Shown here: in pieces, positions 8,875-16,590 of the stretch
Numbering within the stretch: position 1 is the first letter of the stretch
Layout: every line of letters starts with the position of its first letter
Assembly: GCA_034421015.1 (NCBI GenBank)
Contig: DAOUKT010000033.1
Location: forward strand, 3,138-67,137
Length of the DNA: 64,000 bases
From: DAOUJW01 sp034421015
Lineage (GTDB): Bacteria; Chloroflexota; Dehalococcoidia; Lucifugimonadales; UBA2985
Direction of reading: 5' to 3'
Position numbers and translations under genes: made by a program
Notes under the pieces: model-generated
Database searches by the model: none
The model's input: only the letters and a program-made list of their open reading frames with translations
Told to the model about the DNA's origin: nothing

Positions 8875-9666
8875 CCAGCGGCTCTCTGGCCTTGGCTCAA
8901 GTATGCCGTCGACGTAGACGTCGGCTTTGCCCTGTGGGAAGCAGACGTATCCGGCTATCTTGCCCACTTCCGGCGCTGGGTCGGGATATGTCCATGCTAC
9001 GTCCTCAAAAGTCTCTCCGCCGGCGTCTGCGTGGAAGTAGCCTGCCTGACCCTTGTAGGGTGAGCCAATAACGCGCTCGCTGGCCCGCAGCAACTCCTGT
9101 CGCACGTCCGCGCTGGGGATATAGAAGCGGTGCGGCAGTCCGGTTTCCAGTAGCAGTATGGGTCTTTCCGTATCCGCCACCGTCACCCCGTTCAGCTCCA
9201 CGCGCACGTGTCGGGAGCTTGCCAGACAGTCCACACGGGTATACGGGTCCTTGGGACCGACGAAGACCTCTTCATCCTCTTCAAACCACCGGTCCATCCT
9301 GTTCCAGTAGAAGGCCACGTGGCCGCGGACGTCCACGCCGCCGTCCAGCGGCTCGGGGTAGCACCAGACGGCGTTGTCCTCCACGCGATCGCCAACCCTG
9401 ACGCTCCAATACTGAGCGTCTCCCTTGATGGGTCAACGGGTGGAGTGATCGGTCTTCTCCATCAGGTCCATTCGCACGTCGGCCATTGGGAAGTAGTAGA
9501 CCGGCTGGTGTCGAGTCTCGTACATGATCAGGGTATTGGTAGAGTCGGCGATGGTCTCGTCGCCGAACGTGACCCTGATTCGCTTTGGCGTGGGCTCCAG
9601 GGCAGCGAGGTGGTCTCCTATTCCCTTGGCGGCGCCGAACTCATACGCTCTGTAAAACTGTGTCAT
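8869..9666 (-). CDS. Two-domain DUF427 protein with in-frame TGA (candidate selenoprotein)
   Basis: Read through one TGA (9435-9433) this is a 265-residue protein with two DUF427 (NTP_transf_9) domains, about residues 20-115 and 135-250. The start at 9666 follows AGGGGG. Upstream of the TGA the frame reads MTQFYRAYEF... ending DHSTR; after it the frame continues PIKGDAQYWSV with no shift. DUF427 proteins normally have Cys here (motif CPxKG), so the TGA is at residue 78, exactly where the invariant Cys belongs. A perfect 7-bp hairpin follows 19 nt downstream. The second domain has Ser at the equivalent place (GSPYKG). The molecular function of DUF427 is unknown. A nonsense mutation or sequencing error is the alternative. 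Confidence 0.7.
9400..9420 (-). promoter_or_regulatory. Candidate bacterial SECIS hairpin in the DUF427 gene
   Basis: On the minus strand GACGCTC (9420-9414) pairs perfectly with GAGCGTC (9406-9400) around the loop AGTATTG. The loop starts 19 nt after the in-frame TGA and has G among its first two bases. This fits the published bacterial SECIS rules: apical loop about 16-37 nt from UGA, with an early loop G. Confidence 0.65.
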
Positions 9667-9709
9667 TGCTTGTCCCCCTTGAGCTGATCTCGCACTGAGC
9701 GTCGGGGCG

Positions 9710-9739
9710 ATTATACTTGAGTCGATGTGGGCTTTCCAA
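9710..9739 (-). promoter_or_regulatory. Sigma70-type promoter for the DUF427 gene
   Basis: On the minus strand TTGGAA (9739-9734), an 18-base spacer and TATAAT (9715-9710) precede the DUF427 start by about 45 bases. The same 186-bp gap must also hold the promoter of the divergent flavoprotein gene, which is not clear. Confidence 0.55.
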
Positions 9740-9852
9740 GATGTGTTCGGGGTCAGGAGACGTTGAGCAAGGCCTGCCTTTCCTTGGAATGCTCTTCGGC
9801 CATTTCGGTGTAGAATGGTCGAGTAGAGGACTAGTGAGATTGGAGAGCCGAT

Positions 9853-10773
9853 ATGAGTGAAATCCACGACGTAGCGGTCATTGGCGGCGGGACAACCGGG
9901 CTCAGCGCCTGTATCTACACCCTCCGATACGGCCTGAGCACCCTTCTGATTGAAGGGACTGGCCCGGGCGGGCAGATCATCAACGCCGATACCATCGAGA
10001 ACTACCCGGGCTTCCCCCAGGGGGTCATGGGGCCTGACCTGGTATTCGCTCTCCAGGAACAGGCCTGGAACCTGGGAGTCAGGTATGAAATCGGCCAGGT
10101 GCAGGGGCTGGACGTCCAGGCTCAACCGATGATCGTTCGCACTGAGGGCGGCGAGTTCCCGGCCAGATCGGTCATCATTGCGACCGGCGGTGAGCGAAAC
10201 AAACTGGACATACCGGGCGAGGACGTTTTCGAAGGACGCGGAGTTTCCACCTGCGCGACGTGCGACGGCTATTTCTTTGCAGACCGGCAGGTGGCCGTAA
10301 TTGGCGGGGGCGATACTGCACTGGACGAGGCCCTCTATCTGACGAAGATGTGCAGCAAGGTTACGCTGGTACACAGGCGGGACCAGCTCACGGCAAGCAG
10401 GGTTCTCCAGGACCGCGCCTTGCAGAACACCAAGCTGGACATCCTGTACAACACGGCGGTCCAGTCAATCTACGGGGACGAGGCGGTTCGAGGCGTGGTG
10501 GTGCGGGAGTCTGGCAGCGGTCAGGCGAGAGAGCTGCCGGTTGCCGGCGCCTTTATATGCGTCGGCTATCACCCCAACACTCGCCCGTTCCGGGACACAA
10601 TTCCAATGGATGACGGAGGCCACATAAAGGTTGATCTCAGAATGGCCACGGAAGTGCCGGGCGTGTTTGCCGCGGGAGATTGCCGGTGGCATTCGGTTCG
10701 CCAGCTGGGCAGCGGCGCGGGCGACGGGATCACGGCCGCTCTTTCCGCATACGCTTATCTGAATGGCGGCTGA
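9853..10773 (+). CDS. Thioredoxin-reductase-like flavoprotein
   Basis: This is an FAD/NADPH-dependent disulfide reductase of the TrxB type (306 residues), cytoplasmic. It has the FAD-binding GGGTTG near the N-terminus, the redox pair C134-A-T-C137, a second nucleotide motif VIGGGDTAL with VHRRDQL (NADPH preference), and a C-terminal VPGVFAAGDCR FAD motif. The length fits TrxB. The start at 9853 follows GGAGAG. It is transcribed divergently from the candidate DUF427 selenoprotein and lies upstream of the UGSC selenoprotein, so it may reduce them or a shared thioredoxin. That link is inferred from position only; no thioredoxin gene is visible nearby. Confidence 0.88.
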   Translation: MSEIHDVAVIGGGTTGLSACIYTLRYGLSTLLIEGTGPGGQIINADTIENYPGFPQGVMGPDLVFALQEQAWNLGVRYEIGQVQGLDVQAQPMIVRTEGGEFPARSVIIATGGERNKLDIPGEDVFEGRGVSTCATCDGYFFADRQVAVIGGGDTALDEALYLTKMCSKVTLVHRRDQLTASRVLQDRALQNTKLDILYNTAVQSIYGDEAVRGVVVRESGSGQARELPVAGAFICVGYHPNTRPFRDTIPMDDGGHIKVDLRMATEVPGVFAAGDCRWHSVRQLGSGAGDGITAALSAYAYLNGG

Positions 10774-10793
10774 CTTACGGCCACCAGATGCCC

Positions 10794-10821
10794 TTGACAC
10801 CTGTTCACCCTGGGCTATAAT
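10794..10821 (+). promoter_or_regulatory. Strong sigma70-type promoter
   Basis: A consensus TTGACA (10794-10799), a 16-base spacer and a consensus TATAAT (10816-10821) lie 64 bases before the start at 10886. This suggests that the unknown gene and the UGSC gene are transcribed separately from the flavoprotein gene. Confidence 0.8.
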
Positions 10822-10885
10822 CAAGCCAGTCCAACCTTTCTTTTCTTTATGGAAACTCCTTCCCAATGGGGATGTGGAGGCGACA

Positions 10886-11938
10886 ATGACGCTTCAATCG
10901 GTCCAGTACGAAGTGGATAGCGTAGCGGACGCTATTGAGTTCTACTACGAAAAGGGTTGGACTGACGGCCTCCCCGTTGTGCCTCCAACGGAAGACAAAG
11001 TCTTGGCCTTTCTGGACGCGGCAGGCCTTGAGCCCGATGCCGTCGTAGGGGCCTACGAGACTCGCAAGCGCGTGGTGACGGCCGAAAAGGTCGCCATCAA
11101 CTCCGTGATGGCCGGCTGCCTCCCGGAGTACTTCCCGGTGGTTCTGGCCATAATGGAGCAGATACTGGACACGCGCTTCAACCTCCACGTGCCCAACTCC
11201 ACCACCGGAGGGGCGGCCATCGGCTTCATCGTGAACGGCCCCATCCGCGACAGGCTGGGGATGAACTACCGCGGCAACGTCCTGGGTCCGGGAAACCGGG
11301 CCAACTCCACCATCGGCCGGGCTGTCAGGCTCAGCCAGATCAACATCCTCGGCTCCCTGCCTGGCGCGGGTACCGAGGACCCCCTGGGACGCCCGGTATT
11401 CGACAGGGCGACCGTCGGACAGCCCGGGAAGTACGCCGGCTACCACATCGTAGAGAACGAGGACGATTACCCGTCCCTGCTCCCGGTGCACGTTGAGCGT
11501 GGATTCAGCCGGGACCAGAGCGCCGTAACAGTGTTTTCCACCGGCGGCCACGTGCAGATATCCGCCCACTCGGAGGACTCTGCCCAGAAGATAGCAGACA
11601 CCGTCGCCAGGCACCTCGTGGGCAGCGGCAGGCTGGTCGCATCCGGCGGCTTCTGCATCCTGGTGATTCCTGCTGAGAATGCGGGCTACCTGGTCAAGGA
11701 CGGCTGGTCCAAGGCCGATTTCCGGCAGGCGGTGTTCGAAGGAACGAGGCGCACGGCTGAATCGCTCATAGCTCAGGGCTGGCCCGTGCGGGGAGGAGCG
11801 GCCGACGACCAGACGATGGCCGTCACCGGAAGCCCAGATGACATCCACGTCGTGACTGCGGGCGGCCCGGCCGGAGGTTTCATTCACTACATGCTGCCAT
11901 ACGGCGGCGCAGTCCTGACAAAAGAGGTCAGACCCTAG
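10886..11938 (+). CDS. Conserved protein of unknown function, UGSC-neighbour
   Basis: I do not recognise a characterised family for this 350-residue soluble protein. The ATG at 10886 is chosen for GGAGG 5 bases upstream and the promoter before it. It has a Gly-rich central region (GNVLGPGNRANSTIGRAVRL, about residues 131-150), a conserved-looking N-terminus (YYEKGWTDGLPVVPPTEDKV) and a Gly-rich end (TAGGPAGGFIHYMLPYGGA). No signal peptide, membrane segment or classical nucleotide motif is seen. It ends 65 bases before the UGSC selenoprotein, probably in the same transcript, so it is a plausible functional partner. WTDGLPVVPPT suggests a ligand-binding start. Function unknown. Confidence 0.8.
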   Translation: MTLQSVQYEVDSVADAIEFYYEKGWTDGLPVVPPTEDKVLAFLDAAGLEPDAVVGAYETRKRVVTAEKVAINSVMAGCLPEYFPVVLAIMEQILDTRFNLHVPNSTTGGAAIGFIVNGPIRDRLGMNYRGNVLGPGNRANSTIGRAVRLSQINILGSLPGAGTEDPLGRPVFDRATVGQPGKYAGYHIVENEDDYPSLLPVHVERGFSRDQSAVTVFSTGGHVQISAHSEDSAQKIADTVARHLVGSGRLVASGGFCILVIPAENAGYLVKDGWSKADFRQAVFEGTRRTAESLIAQGWPVRGGAADDQTMAVTGSPDDIHVVTAGGPAGGFIHYMLPYGGAVLTKEVRP

Positions 11939-12003
11939 GCGCGTGCGTTTCGCCTGATAATCGAGAGAGCCGGAGAAATCCAACGTAACGTAAGGAGGAG
12001 AAG

Positions 12004-12543
12004 ATGGTAGTAGCAGAGAGGCTGAGAGTTCTAGACCCCACGTCGGAGCCGGTGATTGAGGCCGGGTCCAGGGCTTCCAGGGTGGATACCCTCGACGGGA
12101 AGGTCCTGGGCCTCTTCAACAACCAGAAGCTCAACGCACCCCAGCTGCTTGAGATGGTTGGAGAGGTGCTCGGCGAGCGATACAACCTCAAGGGAATCGT
12201 CCGGGGGACATACAGTTCCAGCCAGCACCATTCATGGAGCGAGTGGCAGGAGAAGGGCGCGCCGGAGTGCGACGTCGTGATCCTGACCCACGGCGATTGA
12301 GGGTCGTGCAGTTCGAGCGGTCTGCTCAACAGCATAGAAATCGAGAAGCACGGCATTCCCGCAATGCTCATTGCCACGGACGCCTTCATCACCACCTGCA
12401 AGGGCATGGCCCGGGTCGGTGGCATCCCTGACATGGACTTCGCCGTGGTGCCCCACCCGGTGGGGAGCCTGCCGCCTGAGATTCTCATGGAACGGGCAAA
12501 GTCAGCCGCTGACCAGTTTGTGAGCATCATCAGCGAGGGTTAG
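12004..12543 (+). CDS. UGSC-motif selenoprotein
   Basis: Read through the TGA at 12298-12300 this is a 179-residue protein with the motif U99-G-S-C102, the hallmark of the known UGSC (seleno)protein family. The stretch before the TGA (CDVVILTHGD) and after it (GSCSSSGLLNSIEIEKHGIP) is continuous, and the frame ends at the TAG at 12541. AAGGAGG precedes the ATG. A hairpin 18 nt after the TGA fits a bacterial SECIS. Without readthrough only a 98-residue fragment would form. The family is predicted to be a redox or ligand-binding protein; its reaction is not established. It follows an unknown conserved gene and a flavoprotein reductase. Confidence 0.88.
12311..12330 (+). promoter_or_regulatory. 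Candidate bacterial SECIS hairpin in the UGSC gene
   Basis: GAGC (12315-12318) pairs with GCTC (12324-12327) around loop GGTCT. The stem extends by GTT/AAC (12311-12313, 12328-12330) past one bulged C. The loop begins 18 nt after the TGA and starts with GG, as expected for a bacterial SECIS. Confidence 0.6.
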
Positions 12544-12587
12544 GGCCGGCTGGCCGCCCACCAGGGCGACTGAGCGAAAATCTTTGG

Positions 12588-12630
12588 GCCGGAGGTTGAC
12601 GCCGATTCAGGGCGTCGGCCTCCGGCTTTT
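12588..12630 (+). terminator. Rho-independent terminator after the UGSC gene
   Basis: GCCGGAGG (12588-12595) pairs with CCTCCGGC (12619-12626), with an inner GACGCC/GGCGTC stem, followed by TTTT (12627-12630). It lies 45 bases after the TAG at 12541. This supports 12541 as the real end of the selenoprotein gene. Confidence 0.85.
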
Positions 12631-12655
12631 GCATACGGTTGGACCCCTCTGGTGA

Positions 12656-12757
12656 CGCACGACTTGCTCCAACTGGGGCGGTTTCCCCGGCTGCTTCGCC
12701 TACCCCGACGGCTATCTGTGGGAAATCGCCTGGAATCCCCACTTTTGGATAGAGTGA
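12656..12757 (+). pseudogene. Remnant C-terminus of a VOC/glyoxalase-family gene
   Basis: The frame ending at the TGA at 12755-12757 encodes FAYPDGYLWEIAWNPHFW, the typical last strand of a glyoxalase/VOC protein (PDGYLWEVAWNP pattern). Only about 33 codons remain in frame, with no start, and they lie just after a terminator. It is the tail of a deleted gene. Confidence 0.6.
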
Positions 12758-12782
12758 AAGTCCCGCTCAGAGGCGTCAGTCC

Positions 12783-13640
12783 CTAGAGACTGCTGAGCCA
12801 GGAGAACATCGTCTGGAACAGCTGCTCCTCGCGCCCTGCGTAGCCGTGGTTGGCCCCCTCAATCTCCGTTACCTGGACGTGGGCGTAGCCCGCCGCCGCC
12901 ACGCTTCGCCGGGCCGCGCCGCATACAGGAAGCTCCTGCGGCCCGCCGACGGCGCACTCCTCGCCGCCGAATATGTAGTGCGTAGGGACGCCCGTATTCG
13001 CCGCGTGCATTGTCACGCTGTAGCGGTTGTCCTGGTTGAAGCAGTCCACGTAGGCGCGGGCGCTCCACGTCGACCCCCACGGCACTCCCGGGCGGATCAG
13101 CACGTCCGGGCGGCCCTCCGCTACGTTGCGCTCGGACTCCCTAAACGGCCCCAGGAAGTCCTCGCCGTGCAGTGCGATGACCCCCTCGTGGTTGTACTCG
13201 CCCGGCGACACCGGCATGACCGCCACCACGTTTGCGAATTTCTCCCTGGCCTGTGCGTAGGTGGCCCTGACGGCTCCACCGCTGTGCCCGCCCATGACTA
13301 TCCGCGTGTGCTCCCTCTCGCGAAGAAGCTGTAGCCAGGCCCCGAAGTCCGCCCGCGAATCATCTACGGACTCGAATGCGTAGCCTGCCAGTGGCCCTCC
13401 CCGGACGCCGTTGGCGACGTGGTCGTGGCCCCTGCGATTGGCGGCCAGGAAGGCAATGCCGCGCTCCGCCATCCGCTGGCCCAGCCAGAGATATAGGGGG
13501 TTGTAGAAATGGCCTCCATCGCCGTGGAAGTAGATCAGAGCGTCCACCGCAGATTGCCGCTCCACGCTGGCGGGGGCGAAGTATGCCCCGGACAGCTTGA
13601 TCCCTTCCGGCGTGTCGACTTGCACCAGGTCTACAAGCAT
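12783..13640 (-). CDS. Alpha/beta hydrolase
   Basis: This is a 285-residue hydrolase of the alpha/beta fold. The nucleophile elbow is GGHSGG (S120) and the likely catalytic His is H265 (GANHGYAG). An HGDGGH stretch (about residue 39) matches an oxyanion-hole loop, and FGGEECAVGG (about residue 222) may supply the acid. The start at 13640 follows GGAGGAG. There is no signal peptide. The substrate is not evident; small esters or lactones are typical. It is the second of two minus-strand genes after the peptidase-E-like gene, with a 59-base gap. Confidence 0.8.
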   Translation of the reverse strand: MLVDLVQVDTPEGIKLSGAYFAPASVERQSAVDALIYFHGDGGHFYNPLYLWLGQRMAERGIAFLAANRRGHDHVANGVRGGPLAGYAFESVDDSRADFGAWLQLLREREHTRIVMGGHSGGAVRATYAQAREKFANVVAVMPVSPGEYNHEGVIALHGEDFLGPFRESERNVAEGRPDVLIRPGVPWGSTWSARAYVDCFNQDNRYSVTMHAANTGVPTHYIFGGEECAVGGPQELPVCGAARRSVAAAGYAHVQVTEIEGANHGYAGREEQLFQTMFSWLSSL

Positions 13641-13699
13641 ATCGTCTCCTCCTCTCCGTACCCTACGATAGGCGCGCCAGGCGTGTGGAGGTGGGCAGG

Positions 13700-14401
13700 C
13701 TATGCCAGTTGCCGGGCGTCCAGGGGAGTCTCGACCACCTGCGCACCCGACAGCTCGACGCGGTACGCAGTCGCTCCGGGCCTTGCGCTCACCACCTCCG
13801 ACAAACCAGTCCCGACGAAGTGTATGGCGGCGTCATCGTCAATCGCATATCCTGCCGGGAACCCCTCCGAGATGAGGCTGTGGTACAGAGGCCGGCGCTG
13901 GGCTTCGCCGTCGTAGTGAGGGCAGTGGGAGCCCGCCAGGAATCCCAGGCCGTCATGCAGGGGCTTCAACTCATTCAGGTTGAAGGAGTCAGTAGTCCCG
14001 CACTCAAACCAGCAGAGGGAACCGGCGCTGCCTCCGCACAGCACGAGGCCGGCCTCCCAGGCCTCCTTGAGAGCCAGGTCCACGCCGTGGACGCGCCATA
14101 CGGCCAGCATGTTTGCGGTGTTGCCGCCCAGCACGAGGATGACGTCCTGGTTCAGGAGGTACTCGCGGATGTCGGTCACAGTACGCCCGAAAAGGGCCAG
14201 GTGGGACGGCTCACAGATGGAAGCCGGAAAGTTGCTGTAGAAGCGTACCAGGTTGGCCGGAAGGTCTCCGGTCGCTGTGGGAATGCAGGAGACCTTGGGT
14301 CGGCTTTTGCCGGTCATAGACAGGACGTAGCTGTACAGAGGGTGCATTCCAGACGCGACCGGCCTGGCCCCTCCAAAGGCGACGATGTGTTTATCTACCA
14401 T
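13700..14401 (-). CDS. Peptidase E-like serine peptidase (S51 family)
   Basis: This is a 233-residue protein of the class-I glutamine-amidotransferase-like fold, S51 (dipeptidase E) type. The nucleophile is S125 in CGGSAGSLCW and H162 lies in SHCPHYDG; GGNTANML (about residue 92) is the family loop. The ATG at 14401 follows GGAGGTATC; the frame is open upstream but without a better start. S51 enzymes cleave Asp-X dipeptides in the cytoplasm, though this branch has not been tested as far as I know. It is transcribed toward the alpha/beta hydrolase. Confidence 0.85.
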   Translation of the reverse strand: MVDKHIVAFGGARPVASGMHPLYSYVLSMTGKSRPKVSCIPTATGDLPANLVRFYSNFPASICEPSHLALFGRTVTDIREYLLNQDVILVLGGNTANMLAVWRVHGVDLALKEAWEAGLVLCGGSAGSLCWFECGTTDSFNLNELKPLHDGLGFLAGSHCPHYDGEAQRRPLYHSLISEGFPAGYAIDDDAAIHFVGTGLSEVVSARPGATAYRVELSGAQVVETPLDARQLA

Positions 14402-14507
14402 GATACCTCCAAGTTGCAGCGTTGCAGCCGTGTGAGGGGAGGATAACATACAACCGCGAGCACAACCAACCGGCGGGATGCCGGGCCCGCCAGGGCAGGG
14501 GATATCC

Positions 14508-15011
14508 TCAATGCCTGTGGGAGCTGTCAAACGTCTGGACAGGCCCAAACCACTTATCGTCATTCAGGACTGTCTCCGAGAACGCGCCTCCGGTGTATTC
14601 TCCAATTACGGTCCGCCAGAACTGCTGACCGGCCAGGTTATCGACATGTTCGCGTACCTCCCAAAACCCGGGGAACATGTCGAAGGCGTGGAAGGCGGCC
14701 CGCCTGCCAACTCCACGCAGCCTGTGCTTGCGCATGATGAAGAACTCGGCTATCGACCGTCCCGCGCCCGGTGCCACGACCACGGTGTAGGTGTTGACCA
14801 GGACGAACCCGGCGAGCGCGGCGTCGCAGTACACCAGGAACGGTGCTCGGTTCGGCTCAGACCAGTATTCGTCGAAATAGCGGTATGTGAACAACCCCTC
14901 CCGGTTCACGTCATCGCCGGTGAACTCCGACGTATCGTGGAGGTACATCTGCATGAGACGGTGCAGCACGGGCTTCTGCTCAAGTGACGCTTCGACCAGT
15001 TGAACGTTCAT
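14508..15011 (-). CDS. GNAT-family N-acetyltransferase
   Basis: This is a 167-residue acetyl-CoA-dependent acetyltransferase. The acetyl-CoA pyrophosphate loop reads RLRGVGRRAA (about residues 96-105), preceded by the beta4 strand AEFFIMR. The N-terminus MNVQLVEASLEQKPVLHRLM is a normal GNAT first strand and helix. The ribosome site (AGGG, 10 bases before the start) is weak. The acceptor substrate is unknown. It is monocistronic, with the MFS gene diverging on the other side. Confidence 0.8.
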   Translation of the reverse strand: MNVQLVEASLEQKPVLHRLMQMYLHDTSEFTGDDVNREGLFTYRYFDEYWSEPNRAPFLVYCDAALAGFVLVNTYTVVVAPGAGRSIAEFFIMRKHRLRGVGRRAAFHAFDMFPGFWEVREHVDNLAGQQFWRTVIGEYTGGAFSETVLNDDKWFGPVQTFDSSHRH

Positions 15012-15136
15012 GGTGTTTCAACCCTGTTTCTTTGCCTGTCTCGCCGTATCCGGGCAGGCGCCCGCGGTAATCTAGTGATGCTGCCATTCTACACGGCCTG
15101 AGACCAACAGAGAACTTTGAAAGACCATCGGCTATA

Positions 15137-16441
15137 ATGGCGCTTTTGGGAGGCCTGGTCGCAATAGTGGGTATCAGATCGATCATTCCGGCTGGCATGT
15201 TCTTTGCGGTGTCTCCCACAGCGGCGGTCATCATGGGCGACTCGCTGATGTACGTGGTCTTGCCAGTGGCGGCGGCCGATTTTGGATTGGGTGAGCATTT
15301 TGGCCTTGGCGCAGCATTCTGGATTGGGCTTGCGCTCAGCATCAACCGGTTCGTTCGCCTGGCGAGCAACGCCTTCGCTGCCGGAGTATACGAGCGATTT
15401 GGCGTGCGGTGGCCCTTCGCCCTTTCCATTGCCGTCGGCGCGCTGTCCACACTTGCATACGGCTTGGGGAATGGCCCTGTATCCCTGCTGTTGGCCCGAG
15501 TCATCTGGGGGGTATCCTACTCCCACATGCGTTTAGCTGCGCTCCTGACGGCGTTTGAAGTCGGTACGGCCGCAATCCGGGGCAGGCTGATCGGGTTATT
15601 CAACTCCGGCCAGCGACTGGGCAGCATAGTTGCGGTGACTGCAGGCGCGATGTTGTTCCAGTTGACATCAAAGGAGGTGACATTTGGAGTCCTGGCTGCC
15701 CTTGGCCTCACGGGCATAGTCATGGCCGCCAGGGTGCCGAATCTCAGACCTCAGCGCGTCCGCTCCCAGGGCGGAGGCCTGAGAAACCGTCTGAACCCCT
15801 GGGACCTGGCGGTATCTGAACTGCCGGAGGGGGACCGCAGAACGAGACTCCCTCTCCTCTCCATTAGTTTGATGCGCTTTGCGACAGCGTTCTCGGCAAA
15901 CGGCCTGGCCATTGCCACCGCGGCCCCCTACCTCGCTAGATTCGCTGATGAAAACGAGAGGGTGTTGGGAGGATCGCTTGCCGTGGTTACGCTTGCCGGA
16001 TTCCTGGTTGGCTTCAGATGGCTCTCCGAGCTCGGCCTGGGCGTACCATTGGGCCACCTGTCGGATCGCGTGGGCAGAAGGATGTCCATCGCCTACGGAA
16101 TGGTCGCAATGACTGTCATACTGGCGCTGATAGCAGTGTACGACTCCCTGGCAGCCGCAGTCGTCGGGATACCCTTGCTGTTCATTTCAGGGGTTGGAGT
16201 GAACACGGCGCTGGACGCTGCGATAGGCGAAACATCGCCCGACTCAGCGCGGGCCGCCGTGATGGGCCGGTACTCAACATGGCTGGACCTGGGGGCAGCG
16301 CTTGGCCCCTTCCTGGGATTTCTGATTGCCGATATAATCGGTTTCCGGGGAGGGTTCCTGGTTGCATCCGCTCTTCTCGCGGGTACCTGGGCGCTGTACA
16401 TCACGGTAGCAGGCAGCACGGCGCGTCAGACATCCGAATGA
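15137..16441 (+). CDS. MFS transporter
   Basis: This is a 12-segment major facilitator carrier of up to 434 residues in the inner membrane. The cytoplasmic loop 2-3 motif is weak, but GHLSDRVGRRMS (about residue 305) is the loop 8-9 copy of the MFS A-motif. The start is uncertain: the ATG at 15137 overlaps a TATAAT (15133-15138) that looks like a -10 box. The in-frame GTG at 15167, behind GGGAGG, is an equally good start and fits the first membrane segment better. The substrate is unknown. It ends 149 bases before an ABC efflux pair. Confidence 0.8.
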   Translation: MALLGGLVAIVGIRSIIPAGMFFAVSPTAAVIMGDSLMYVVLPVAAADFGLGEHFGLGAAFWIGLALSINRFVRLASNAFAAGVYERFGVRWPFALSIAVGALSTLAYGLGNGPVSLLLARVIWGVSYSHMRLAALLTAFEVGTAAIRGRLIGLFNSGQRLGSIVAVTAGAMLFQLTSKEVTFGVLAALGLTGIVMAARVPNLRPQRVRSQGGGLRNRLNPWDLAVSELPEGDRRTRLPLLSISLMRFATAFSANGLAIATAAPYLARFADENERVLGGSLAVVTLAGFLVGFRWLSELGLGVPLGHLSDRVGRRMSIAYGMVAMTVILALIAVYDSLAAAVVGIPLLFISGVGVNTALDAAIGETSPDSARAAVMGRYSTWLDLGAALGPFLGFLIADIIGFRGGFLVASALLAGTWALYITVAGSTARQTSE

Positions 16442-16590
16442 GCCGTTGCCAGAAATCGCCATCAGCCCGTATAGTCTTGTTGGTTGTCAACTACTGCAAC
16501 AAGCGCGATGCACTTTGTCCTGCAAGAACGAATGGCTCGCAGCGCCGGGTTGTCGCAATGTGAGTTGAACCTGAAGTCAGGAGGGACGGA

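Noticed and set aside
8869..9666. DUF427 gene as two separate genes or a plain pseudogene
   Set aside because: Both parts are in one frame, no other damage is visible, the TGA sits at the conserved Cys and a SECIS-like hairpin follows; a sequencing error or nonsense mutation is still possible and is stated.
10847..11983. 378-residue minus-strand open frame
   Set aside because: Opposite the conserved UGSC-neighbour gene, which has a consensus promoter and ribosome site; the minus product shows no domain.
15117..15138. TTGAAA...TATAAT as a promoter for the MFS gene
   Set aside because: The spacing is only 10 bases, and TATAAT overlaps the first ATG; it may still be a -10 if translation starts at GTG 15167, but the pair as such is not a promoter.
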